A stretch of DNA of 64,000 nt from Lysinibacillus sp. FSL K6-0232 (GTDB lineage: Bacteria > Bacillota > Bacilli > Bacillales_A > Planococcaceae): positions 3,999,501 through 4,063,500 of the forward strand of contig NZ_JBBOYW010000001.1 in the NCBI RefSeq assembly GCF_038008325.1, in the 5' to 3' direction. Shown in pieces: positions 55,313 through 63,715 of this stretch. The first letter of the stretch is position 1, and each line of letters starts with the position of its first letter. The translations under genes were made by a program, and so were the position numbers. Under the pieces are notes generated by a model that was not told the DNA's origin, searched no databases, and saw only the letters and a program-made list of their open reading frames with translations.

Positions 55313-58057
55313 TTATAAACTCCCCTTCGATACTAGCCATACTCTTAATACCGATAGTAATTGCTCTAAATTTAATGGCTTACTAATATAATCGGATGCG
55401 CCAGCCTCTAATGCTTTATCACGATCATTTTTCATTGCCTTTGCTGTCAAGGCGATAATTGGCAAATCTGTTTGTTTCATTTGCTGTCGAATAATCGACA
55501 TTGCTTCATAGCCATCCATATTTGGCATCATAATATCCATAAGAATCAAGTCAATATGATGGTTAGTCTGTACCATTTCTATACACTCAAGCCCATCTTT
55601 TGCAATAAGAATATTCATGCCTCTTTTTTCAAGCGTTGTTTTCAGTGCATAAATATTGCGATGATCATCATCCACAATTAAAATATTTTTCCCTTGAAAA
55701 ACCTCTATCTCATGCTGGGCTATTTCTTCGTTTGCTAATGGCTGTTCCGCTATTATGTCAGCCTGCTTTGCTGTAGCTACAACCTCATTCATCGCAAGCT
55801 GCTGACACTGCTCCTCCTCGATTCCATTTGGTAGGCTTGGAAGCGTTACTGTAAAGCTACTGCCCTGTCCCTCTTCACTTTGAAGTGTAATCCAGCCACC
55901 AAGTAATTTGGCAAACTCCTTACAAATCGATAAGCCAAGCCCCGTGCCTCCATATTTCCGAACAGTGGCTCCATCAGCCTGCTGGAATGATTCAAAAATA
56001 AGCTGGTGCTTATCTTTAGAAATACCGATGCCCGTATCAGACACAGTAATTTCTAGCCAATCATTACTAATCTCTTGCATATTGCTTGTTAGCTGTTGCT
56101 GTGTAAGCTGCTGAATCGCTAATGTAACAGAACCACTCTCGGTAAATTTAAACGCGTTTGATAATAGATTTTTTAATATTTGATGGAATCGTTTTTCATC
56201 TGTATGGAACACATCCACCACATTATCTGCCTTTGTAATATGGAAAGCTAGGTTTTTCTTCATTGCAACAGGTGCAAATGTATGCTCCATCTGTGCAGGT
56301 ATCTCATTCATATTTACCTCATTAAAAATAATATCAAGCTTACCTGCCTCAACCTTTGATAAATCTAATATATCATTGATTAATGCCAGCAAATCCTCAC
56401 CAGAAGAATGAATAACTCTTGCAAATTCTGCTTCCTCATCTGTTAAATTGTTTTGACTATTTTCTGCCAACATTTCTGATAAAATCAAAATGCTGTTTAA
56501 AGGTGTTCGTAATTCATGCGACATATTTGCTAAAAATTCAGATTTATAATTGGAATTTACAATAAGCTGTTCTGCAGTTTTTTCTAATTCCGTCTTCGCC
56601 TTTTCTAGCTCTCTTGACTTGGATTCTGCCTCTTTTGTTCGTTCCTCAAGCTGTTCATTAATCATTGTGAGCTCTTCCGTCTGCATTTGTAATTCCTCAG
56701 ATTGTGTTTGAAGCTCCTCTGATTGAACCTGTAACTCCTCAGTCATTGCTCTTGATTCATTTAATAAACGAACAATTTCCATGCGTCCTAAAACACTATT
56801 AATCGTTAAGCCAAAAGTTTCGATAACTTGCTTCACTAATTCCTGCTGCAAATGATTAAAGCTCGTCATTGTAGCTAATTCAACAACAGCAATTGCTTCA
56901 TTTTCAAAAATAATTGGGACAAGCAAAATATTTTGAGGCTTTACTTCTACTAATCCTGTTTGAATGACACGGTAGTCTTGCGGAATAGTATCATAAAATA
57001 ATATCTTTTTTTCTAACGCACATTGACCAATTAATCCCTGTCCCAGTTTGAAGCTGTTTATACCAACACTATGCCCCCCATCAGCAAAAGCAGCTTTTTT
57101 CATAAACTGTACTTGATCCTCCACTTCCTCTCGGATATATAATGCACCAAGAGCGGCCTCTGTTTTTTGTGCTACCTCTGATAGAAAGGTTTCAGCCAAT
57201 CCTGTAAGTGCTGAAATACCTTGATATTTCTTCACAATATCTGCAACATTTGTTTGAAGCCATTCTCGTTTTTCAACGGACTCTAAAAGTATATTTGTTG
57301 CATCTGCAAGACTCTTCACTTCATCATTCGTCTTTACATGAATACGTCTTTTGAAGTTTCCCTTTGTTGCGGCAATTTCTTGAATTGTTTGCGTGACCTC
57401 TGCGATAGTTTTCACAATCGAGCGAGAAATTCCACTTGCGATAAGAATAGAGATCGCAGAAATAGCTATTAAAATACCAAATAAGCCGACCGTTAACTGA
57501 CTATTTTGCTTATCTAATTGATGAGCTTTTGTTTGTGTATAGACATTTTCAGTAGAACGGAAGGAGTCAAATAGCTTACGCATTTTTTCAATATCCTGAC
57601 GCCCATTATCCACTTTAAAAAATTCATTTAATGCTGCTGTATCATTATCCTTTGTAAATTGAATCGTTGGATTACCTGAATGTTCAATCCAATGTTCAAT
57701 TGTTTCTTCTATTTCTTGTAATTTTTCCTTTTGAGTTGGCCTACCTTTTATTTGTAAATACAGATTATTAATATCCAATTTCCAACTTTCTGCTGCATTA
57801 TCATAAGGCTCAAGATAGCTTGGATCACCTGTAATAATAAAAGCTCGCTGACTGGATTCCATATCTAATACATATTTTTCGATATTATTCGTAAGCGCTT
57901 GAACCTTTGAATCATATTCAATAATATAATTTCTTTCCTCCTGCAAAGAGGTAATTTGATGATTTAATATAATAACGGCTGCAAGCAGACAAAGAATTAT
58001 AACGATATAACCTAATGTAATTTTGGAGCGTATTCCTAGTTTTAGCCTATTCAACAT
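55313..58057 (-). CDS. rsbK: Hybrid sensor histidine kinase RsbK
   Basis: A 914-residue hybrid kinase. TM1 (about 12-33), extracellular CHASE3 (DMESSQRAFIITGDPSYLEPYD), TM2 (about 190-215), HAMP, GAF (about 280-430), a coiled coil of repeated SEELQxQxEEL units, HisKA with phosphoacceptor His near 515 (FLANMSHELRTPLNSI), HATPase (NLLSNAFKFTESG, VSDTGIGI, GGTGLGLSICKEF) and a C-terminal receiver (ILIVDDDHRNIYALK, LILMDIMMPNMDG). The architecture equals B. cereus RsbK. An IS200/IS605 element ends about 57 bp upstream of the start, so the native promoter region may have been displaced. Confidence 0.87.
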   Translation of the reverse strand: MLNRLKLGIRSKITLGYIVIILCLLAAVIILNHQITSLQEERNYIIEYDSKVQALTNNIEKYVLDMESSQRAFIITGDPSYLEPYDNAAESWKLDINNLYLQIKGRPTQKEKLQEIEETIEHWIEHSGNPTIQFTKDNDTAALNEFFKVDNGRQDIEKMRKLFDSFRSTENVYTQTKAHQLDKQNSQLTVGLFGILIAISAISILIASGISRSIVKTIAEVTQTIQEIAATKGNFKRRIHVKTNDEVKSLADATNILLESVEKREWLQTNVADIVKKYQGISALTGLAETFLSEVAQKTEAALGALYIREEVEDQVQFMKKAAFADGGHSVGINSFKLGQGLIGQCALEKKILFYDTIPQDYRVIQTGLVEVKPQNILLVPIIFENEAIAVVELATMTSFNHLQQELVKQVIETFGLTINSVLGRMEIVRLLNESRAMTEELQVQSEELQTQSEELQMQTEELTMINEQLEERTKEAESKSRELEKAKTELEKTAEQLIVNSNYKSEFLANMSHELRTPLNSILILSEMLAENSQNNLTDEEAEFARVIHSSGEDLLALINDILDLSKVEAGKLDIIFNEVNMNEIPAQMEHTFAPVAMKKNLAFHITKADNVVDVFHTDEKRFHQILKNLLSNAFKFTESGSVTLAIQQLTQQQLTSNMQEISNDWLEITVSDTGIGISKDKHQLIFESFQQADGATVRKYGGTGLGLSICKEFAKLLGGWITLQSEEGQGSSFTVTLPSLPNGIEEEQCQQLAMNEVVATAKQADIIAEQPLANEEIAQHEIEVFQGKNILIVDDDHRNIYALKTTLEKRGMNILIAKDGLECIEMVQTNHHIDLILMDIMMPNMDGYEAMSIIRQQMKQTDLPIIALTAKAMKNDRDKALEAGASDYISKPLNLEQLLSVLRVWLVSKGSL

Positions 58058-58123
58058 TTGGTTTTCCTACCTTTACCTTTTCATTCTACTTCTTATTACT
58101 AACATACAATCAATTGAACTACC

Positions 58124-58155
58124 CCCACTTACTCGCTAACGCTCCTTGAAGTGGG
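58124..58155 (-). repeat. IS right-end hairpin
   Basis: CCCACTT / AAGTGGG stem with an 18-nt loop, located after tnpB. In active relatives this is the 3' scaffold of the TnpB guide RNA. Confidence 0.6.
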
Positions 58156-58193
58156 AGATTCCTAAGAACACCAGCGTAACCGCTAGTTATGGA

Positions 58194-59343
58194 TTAGGCT
58201 ATCCCCGTAGTCCCTACGGTTAGAAGCCTTATTGCTTCATTTTTTAGGTTTATACTTGCGTTCATATCTCTGTCATGATGTATTTCACAAGCAGGACAAT
58301 TCCATTCACGAAGGTTTAGATGCTTAACGTCTTTGTTTTTGTAACCACAAGATGAACACAATTGGCTTGAAGCAAATGTTTTGGATACAGTCACTACTTG
58401 TTTGCCGTACCATTTTGCTTTGTACTCAAGCACCGTTCTAAATTGTGACCATGCTGCTTCACTGATTGCTTTCGCTAACTTGTGGTTTTTTAGCATATTG
58501 GACACTTGCAAATCTTCGATACCGATGACATCGTGGTTTTTGATGATTTCAGTTGAGATTTTTTGCAAATAGTCTGTTTTTGCATGCGCTATTTTTTCAT
58601 GAATACGTGCTACTTTACGTTTTGCTTTTGATAGTTTTTCGCTTCATCTAGCTTACATTTTCGTTTGAATGCTACTTCCTGTCGCCTAGACAGAATACGC
58701 TGTTCTTCTACTAACTTTTCTTCTAATGTGCGAAACCATTTAGGGTTGCCGAATCGTTGCCCTGTAGAAAGAATCGCAAAATCTTTGAGTCCTACATCGA
58801 CACCGACAGAAGAACCTGTTTTTTCTACTGGCTGCACGTCTGTTTCAGCAAGAATGGATACAAAGTATTTACCACTTGAATTGCGTCTGATTGTCGCGTT
58901 AAGTATACGCCCTTCAACCTCACGACTTTTTGCAAACTTGACGAATCCAAGTTTGGGCAACTTGATTTTGTTTCCTACAATCGCTATATTGCCGTTCGTA
59001 TATTTCGTTGTGTAAGATTGTACTTTACTTTTTTAGACTTGAAACGTGGTGCTTTGTTCTGTTTTTTGAAGAATCTTGCATAAGAATCCGCAAGGTTTTT
59101 AAGGGCGGATTGAAGCGCAATGCTGTCTACTTCTTTCAACCATACGAATTCTTTTTTTAATTGCGTTAATTCAGCAGAAAATAAATGGTAAGATAATCCT
59201 TTGCCTGTTTCTTTGTACATGTCGTTCCATTTTGCTAAAAAATGGTTGAACACAAAACGAGAACAGCCAATCGCCTTTGTGATGAAGATTTCTTGCTCTT
59301 TGTTTGGATAGATACGGAATTTGTATGCCTTGTTTACCAACAT
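58194..59343 (-). pseudogene. tnpB: TnpB (RNA-guided nuclease family) with two frameshifts
   Basis: Three consecutive fragments together make a full TnpB: MLVNKAYKFRIYPNKEQEIF to NRAPRFKSKK-type region; PKLGFVKFAKSREVEGRILN with RuvC Asp in GVDVGLKDFAIL; and [14 protein letters not shown] with zinc ribbon CSSCGYKN...CPAC and Ruv[15 protein letters not shown]. Breaks are one-base losses, in a six-base run (59029-59034) and in a four-base run (58626-58629). Catalytic residues are all still encoded. GAGGTG precedes the ATG. Confidence 0.85.
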
Positions 59344-59354
59344 TGCTTTTCACC

Positions 59355-59682
59355 TCACTTTAGACCTTGATTTTCGATATACTTTTTAACTACGTTGATG
59401 GGAGAACCACCCGTAGTTAATAGACAAAAACTTCTTGACCAAAACATTTCTTTCCATCATTTTTTTCTTACTTGTGTAAAGTCCTTTTTCATCATTTGAA
59501 TAGAACGTGAATATGGTCATCCATTCAACTAATGATATATTGTATTTCTTTCCTAACTTGACAAACATATCTTTTGCATAGTCAGATATTTCGTTATCAA
59601 AGACTTTTTTACGGTATTTAACAACTAATATAAGATGGTAATACATCAAGAACACTGAATGATTATTACTATCTAATTTCAT
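59355..59682 (-). pseudogene. tnpA: TnpA (Y1 HUH transposase) remnant
   Basis: Starts MKLDSNNHSVFLMYYHLILV, a normal IS200 TnpA N-terminus, through KKYNISLVEW. The HUH-containing DDHIHVLFK is in another frame, the middle of the protein is deleted, and the end (WKEMFWSRSFCLLTTGG through YIENQGLK) returns in a different frame. The catalytic tyrosine region remains but the enzyme cannot be made. It ends 11 bp before tnpB. Confidence 0.85.
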
Positions 59683-59762
59683 TGAAATACCAGCCTTTCT
59701 TTTAGATAAGACTGATTCTATCATAGCACAAAAAACGAGATAATTTTTAGGCTTATACCTAG

Positions 59763-59820
59763 CCGACAGAAGACTCCCACTTACTCGCTAACACTCCTTG
59801 AAGTGGGAGTCTTCTGTCGG
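59763..59820 (-). repeat. IS left-end hairpin
   Basis: Perfect 20-bp stem CCGACAGAAGACTCCCACTT / AAGTGGGAGTCTTCTGTCGG around an 18-nt loop, upstream of tnpA. Confidence 0.8.
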
Positions 59821-59873
59821 AAAACGATAAAACAGGTGTGTTGATTTCTGTTACTGCTACAAAATAAATTACT

Positions 59874-59919
59874 TTTACAGATAGAGTAATATTTGCTAAT
59901 ATTACTCTGACAGATAGAG
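59874..59919 (+). promoter_or_regulatory. PadR operon promoter with operator palindrome
   Basis: -35 TTTACA (59874-59879), 17 bp, -10 TAATAT (59897-59902). A perfect palindrome GAGTAATATT-tgct-AATATTACTC (59884-59907) covers the -10, flanked by two copies of ACAGATAGAG (59877 and 59910). Expected autoregulatory PadR operator. Confidence 0.7.
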
Positions 59920-59942
59920 CAATAAACTAAAGTAGGTGACTT

Positions 59943-60272
59943 ATGGTTCGAAGTGATATTATCCGAGGACATTTGGATGCGATTATTTTACGACTAATTT
60001 CGGAAAGGGATCGCTATGGCTATGAAATTTCTCAGGAAATAAGTCTTCGTACAAACAATCGTTTTCAAATTAAAGAAGCGACATTGTATGCTGTGTTCCA
60101 ACGTCTTGAAAAAAGAGAAATTATTGAAGCCTATTATGGAGATGTTTCGCATGGTGGCAAAAGAAAGTATTATCGCATTACTCCACTAGGTAAAGCCTAT
60201 TTAAGTGAATTAGTAAAAGAGTGGTCGGAAGTAAAAGAAATTATCGACTTATTTATGGAGGACTTAGAATGA
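59943..60272 (+). CDS. PadR-family transcriptional regulator
   Basis: A 109-residue winged-helix regulator: HLDAIILRLISERDRYGYEISQEI, IKEATLYAVFQRLEKREIIEAYY, GKRKYYRITPLGKAYL, with a C-terminal dimerisation helix. It overlaps the next gene by 4 bp (ATGA). PadR proteins often repress an adjacent membrane-protein or transporter operon, as here. The promoter palindrome upstream is the likely autoregulatory site. Confidence 0.92.
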   Translation: MVRSDIIRGHLDAIILRLISERDRYGYEISQEISLRTNNRFQIKEATLYAVFQRLEKREIIEAYYGDVSHGGKRKYYRITPLGKAYLSELVKEWSEVKEIIDLFMEDLE

Positions 60273-60676
60273 AAAGAATAAAAAACCATATTGATGAGCT
60301 TTTTAAGGATATTCCGCATAACAATGAAACCGAAATGGTGAAACAAGAAATCATTGAAAACCTTGAGGAAAAAGTATTTTATTTGATGGAGCAAGGAAAA
60401 GAGCAAGAGGATGCCATTAATAAAGCTATTGTAGAATTTGGCGATATGGAGGATTTAAAAAAGGAGCTTGGTGTGAGAGAGCCTGCTAAAAAAAGTATGG
60501 CAAAATTAAATTTAGAGTTTTCTGTTTGGGGCAGTATTTTAATTATTGCATTTTTTATTTTTATAAATCTTTATTACACACCACATACAATTTGGGCGAT
60601 TTATCCAATTTTCGCAATCCTTTGGTGGCCGCTATCAATGTATTTCGTATGGTCACGCAAGAAATGGAGTGAATAA
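60269..60676 (+). CDS. Permease-prefix/HAAS-type membrane protein
   Basis: A 135-residue protein with an N-terminal helical domain (RIKNHIDELFKDIPHNNETEMVKQEIIENLEEKVFYLME, ...DAINKAIVEFGDMEDLKKELG) of the permease-prefix type, which commonly follows PadR genes, and a two-helix unit ending TIWAIYPIFAILWWPLSMYF. That unit is the same one repeated four times in the next gene. Starts within the padR stop; next gene begins 2 bp later. Confidence 0.78.
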   Translation: MKRIKNHIDELFKDIPHNNETEMVKQEIIENLEEKVFYLMEQGKEQEDAINKAIVEFGDMEDLKKELGVREPAKKSMAKLNLEFSVWGSILIIAFFIFINLYYTPHTIWAIYPIFAILWWPLSMYFVWSRKKWSE

Positions 60677-60678
60677 CT

Positions 60679-61317
60679 ATGAAAAACTTTATTAACTTTT
60701 CACTAGCAGGAAGTTTAATGACTATTATTTTTTTAGGCATTGTCAATTACATAACTTCTCCTCAAACGTTGTGGTTTATTTACCCTTGCTTATTACTATT
60801 GCTATGGCCAATTACATTAATTTTTATGGTAAAAAAAATGTACAAACAATATTCACTCGTTTGTAGTATGATGATAATTGCATTTCTTATTGTAGAAAAT
60901 TATTTAGATGCGCCTCAACATTTATGGTTTGTTTATGCCATTTACCCAATTATTTGGTGGCCTATTCTTATGTACTTAGGTGAAAAAGCTAAAACATTAC
61001 AAGTTGCGCTAATTGGCTGCATATCCACGATTATCTATTATTCTTTATTAAATATAATTATTTCTCCTCAGTACCCTTGGGCTATTTATCCTGCATTTTT
61101 AGTGTTATGGTGGCCTTTAGCTTTATATCATGCCCAACGGAAAACTTTTGTAGCTTTCTCTGTTACAGCTACATTATTAATTAGTATCTTTTTTATTATT
61201 GTAAATATCGTTTCTTCGCCAACTATTATTTGGGCAATCTACCCTATTTTCGTTACACTATGGTGGCCTTTAAGTATGTATTTTTATGTATATAAAAGGA
61301 AAATATATCATATATAA
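60679..61317 (+). CDS. Membrane protein of four repeated two-helix units
   Basis: A 212-residue protein made of four repeats of about 50 residues, each a helix, then an N-x-x-x-SP/AP segment, W-x-I/V-YP and (L)WWP: NYITSPQTLWFIYPCLLLLLWP, NYLDAPQHLWFVYAIYPIIWWP, NIIISPQYPWAIYPAFLVLWWP, NIVSSPTIIWAIYPIFVTLWWP. Eight membrane helices in total. Third gene of the PadR operon. Function unknown; tandem duplication of the unit in the preceding gene is evident. Confidence 0.72.
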   Translation: MKNFINFSLAGSLMTIIFLGIVNYITSPQTLWFIYPCLLLLLWPITLIFMVKKMYKQYSLVCSMMIIAFLIVENYLDAPQHLWFVYAIYPIIWWPILMYLGEKAKTLQVALIGCISTIIYYSLLNIIISPQYPWAIYPAFLVLWWPLALYHAQRKTFVAFSVTATLLISIFFIIVNIVSSPTIIWAIYPIFVTLWWPLSMYFYVYKRKIYHI

Positions 61318-61419
61318 GAATGGTATCAAATGGTTGGACTTCACAATATTATTAATTTAGACTAATAAACATACAATTCCTTTGACTTTGTTTAAACAAT
61401 AATAGTGAGGTGAGTGACA

Positions 61420-61800
61420 TTGACCTATATCATTATAATCCTCGTCATTTGTTCTCTTATTTCTGGTGCATTCATTATTACCAGTGTTGTAAAACAGATC
61501 AACGCAAGTAAGCAAGTGTTTCAACAGCAAAAGGAAATCTTGGATGAGGGTACGCCTGCCAAAGCTGTGGTTAACGCTATTGAACATACAAATGCCATGA
61601 TTGGCAATCACCCGAAAGTAGTACTAGATTTAACTGTTACTCTACCAAATGGAGAAATGACAAATACGATTATCAAGACCGCCATTCCTATCGTACACAT
61701 CCCTTCATTCCAAAAAGGTGAAGTCATCGACGTAAAATATAAAACAGTCAATGGGCAACTGAAATTTGAGGTAGTAGACTCTTATTCGCCTTATAGCTAG
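61420..61800 (+). CDS. Membrane-anchored small beta protein (DUF3592-like)
   Basis: A 126-residue protein with one N-terminal membrane helix (YIIIILVICSLISGAFIITSVV), a short coiled linker and an extracellular or cytoplasmic beta domain (AKAVVNAIEHTNAMIGNHPKVVLDLTVTLPNGE, FQKGEVIDVKYK), resembling DUF3592 proteins. The TTG at 61420, 7 bases after GAGGTG, is preferred to the GTG two codons upstream. Function unknown. Confidence 0.65.
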   Translation: MTYIIIILVICSLISGAFIITSVVKQINASKQVFQQQKEILDEGTPAKAVVNAIEHTNAMIGNHPKVVLDLTVTLPNGEMTNTIIKTAIPIVHIPSFQKGEVIDVKYKTVNGQLKFEVVDSYSPYS

Positions 61801-61809
61801 CATGTCAAG

Positions 61810-61841
61810 AAGCTCCTTTTTGAACGAAGGAGCTTATACTT
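61810..61841 (+). terminator. Terminator of DUF3592-like gene
   Basis: Perfect 9-bp stem AAGCTCCTT / AAGGAGCTT followed by ATACTTTT. Confidence 0.75.
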
Positions 61842-62226
61842 TTAATAATTTTATATTCACAACTACTAGTATAAGATTTGGTAAATAGAAGAATAACAAA
61901 ACCTTTACTAATAGCCTCACTGAGCCAATAACAGCAAACACACTGCCAATTGGTAAAGTAGCTAATATGATGCTCCCTATAACCAGATGGAAATATAAAA
62001 AAGCTAGCACTACTATTTGAGCAATATACGTATATGGAAATAATAAATTTATAGCAACTATTGGAAGAGAGAGGCCTAAATAGACAAATCCCAGTCTATT
62101 TTATATAACCCTCCCATCCGTCATAAAATAGGAAAAACCCATTAAATATAAACTATTGGCTAGCATTATTACACATTTTATAAGTGGTAGCACTGCTTTA
62201 TCCTCAATTTCATCAACATTTCTCAA
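61834..62226 (-). pseudogene. Membrane protein gene with internal stop
   Basis: A TTG near the AAGGGG in the end of the ankyrin gene opens MRNVDEIEDKAVLPLIKCVI to GRVI, then TAA (62101-62103). The same frame continues without another stop for 89 codons (NRLGFVYLGLSLPIVAINLL through LILVVVNIKLLKV), giving a four-helix membrane protein of about 130 residues if the stop is read through. It overlaps the ankyrin gene by 14 bp, so the two were probably cotranscribed. Confidence 0.6.
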
Positions 62227-63295
62227 TTTCCCCTTCAAGAAATTGAATAAGATATTTTTCCGGCTCAGTAAGGAACTCTTGAAAGCTGCATAAATTTGCA
62301 TATTCCTTATGCTCAATATCATAGCACCCTACTTGTCCCTTTGGGTTCCATACTATTTGAATATCAGAATAGTTATCAATATTTGCCGAAAGACGCAGTA
62401 GCTTTTGACGACCAAGCTTGATTTCAATTGTATCTATTAGTGTAAAAAAATCGATATAATGAATATTATAATCATTTGACGGAAGCTCAAGCCGCAATTG
62501 ATCTCCTGTTAAAAAATCAATTAGTGCATCTGGTAATTGATACTTTTTCAGCTGATACTTTTTATTTTCTAAATGATGAAGTGCTGTTGGTTCTAATGCC
62601 TTCAAATAGTCAGCCAACTCTTTATTTTTCATACTTACTGCAATCGTATAAGCTCTTTCCCCGTCTTTCTCTACTAAAGTAATATCCGCACCCCGCTCAA
62701 CCAAATATTTTACCATAGTCAAATTACCCATACGTGTAGCAACGGTTAACGGTGTAGCGCCATACGGATAGACCCTATCTGGCCGTTGATAATTAATATT
62801 TACCCCATGATCAAGTAAATATGAAACTATTTTCATATCATAATTTGATACAGCCTGACGCAATAATGCTCCACCGTGCTGCCGAATATCAAGCCCAAGC
62901 TCGTGAATAAGCGGGATATTTTTTTTATTGCCATAATACGCTTGCGAATAAGCCCCAGAGCCGACCTGATTATCTCCATCTAGCTTTGCCCCATGCTCAA
63001 CAACATAACGAACTATCTTCTCCCTACAATATCGAACAGCCTTTAAGAAAGCGGGATTCTTTTCAACATTTAAATTTACATTATGCGCTACTAATAATTT
63101 TACTACATCAAATTGTTGTGAAATTAATGCTAAGTCTAATGGGCTTAATGATATGTGCTTACTTAATGAAATAGCCTCTTCAATATTCCAGCCATTATTC
63201 AGTGCATGCTGTAAAGCAGAAATATCACCTTTATAGATATACATTGCAAGTTCTGGTAGCTGATGAAACGTTCCAATATCTTGTAGCTTAATCAT
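62213..63295 (-). CDS. Ankyrin-repeat protein with unique C-terminal domain
   Basis: A 360-residue protein. Residues about 15-235 hold six or so ankyrin repeats (SPLDLALISQQFDVVKLLVAHNVNLN, IVRYVVEHGAKLDG, KIVSYLLDHGVNINY, TPLTVATRMGNLTMVKYLVERGADITL). Residues about 250-360 form a separate alpha/beta domain (LRLELPSNDYNIHYIDFFTL, DIQIVWNPKGQVGCYDIEHKEYANLCSFQEFLTEPEKYL) with a look of SMI1/KNR4-like immunity proteins, unproven. AAGGGG lies 7 bases before the ATG. Confidence 0.75.
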   Translation of the reverse strand: MIKLQDIGTFHQLPELAMYIYKGDISALQHALNNGWNIEEAISLSKHISLSPLDLALISQQFDVVKLLVAHNVNLNVEKNPAFLKAVRYCREKIVRYVVEHGAKLDGDNQVGSGAYSQAYYGNKKNIPLIHELGLDIRQHGGALLRQAVSNYDMKIVSYLLDHGVNINYQRPDRVYPYGATPLTVATRMGNLTMVKYLVERGADITLVEKDGERAYTIAVSMKNKELADYLKALEPTALHHLENKKYQLKKYQLPDALIDFLTGDQLRLELPSNDYNIHYIDFFTLIDTIEIKLGRQKLLRLSANIDNYSDIQIVWNPKGQVGCYDIEHKEYANLCSFQEFLTEPEKYLIQFLEGEIEKC

Positions 63296-63647
63296 TGAAT
63301 AAATAACCCCTTTCCTACATTTACAAATAGTATAGAAAACATACTGCTTGCAAGTAATTTAGTCAATTAAATAACTCTCTTGATTTAAATCAATGCCTCT
63401 GCACAATACTTTCTCTAAATAATAGTTATAGGCTATACTACAATGTAGCCTCTATCATTCTTAAAATGATTATGTTTTGATTGTTCCTTTTTTGGAAAAA
63501 AAGACAATTTATCTTACGGGTCACCATTGCAAGCTATGTATATTTATTGTGTACCTGCTCTTTATTAAGAGTTGTATATTTTTTAAAAATGGACGGTATA
63601 TATTACAAAATATTTTAATATATAATGATATATGCTATTTTCGCCAA
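63296..63647. other. Intergenic gap without recognisable gene
   Basis: About 350 bp of very AT-rich sequence between the ankyrin gene and the mqo terminator. Short frames on both strands lack ribosome binding sites; no repeat or RNA structure was seen. Confidence 0.6.
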
Positions 63648-63692
63648 ATAAAAATGGAACCCCCAATCTTGAGATGATTGAAGGCTCCATTT
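63648..63692 (-). terminator. Terminator of mqo
   Basis: Minus-strand hairpin AAATGGAGCCTTCAATC / GATTGGGGGTTCCATTT, held by several G-U pairs, then TTTATTTG. Confidence 0.75.
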
Positions 63693-63715
63693 AGAAACGC
63701 TTACATAAGTTACCT

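Larger units (their letters stand above)
58114..59826 (-). mobile_element. Decayed IS200/IS605-family element
   Basis: About 1.7 kb carrying tnpA then tnpB on the minus strand, bounded by related hairpins (58124-58155 and 59763-59820) that share the loop ACTCGCTAAC. Ends are estimated: the right end after TTCAA (58114) and the left end next to TTTAT (59827-59831), a target motif known for some related elements. Both genes are broken, so it cannot move by itself. Confidence 0.75.
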
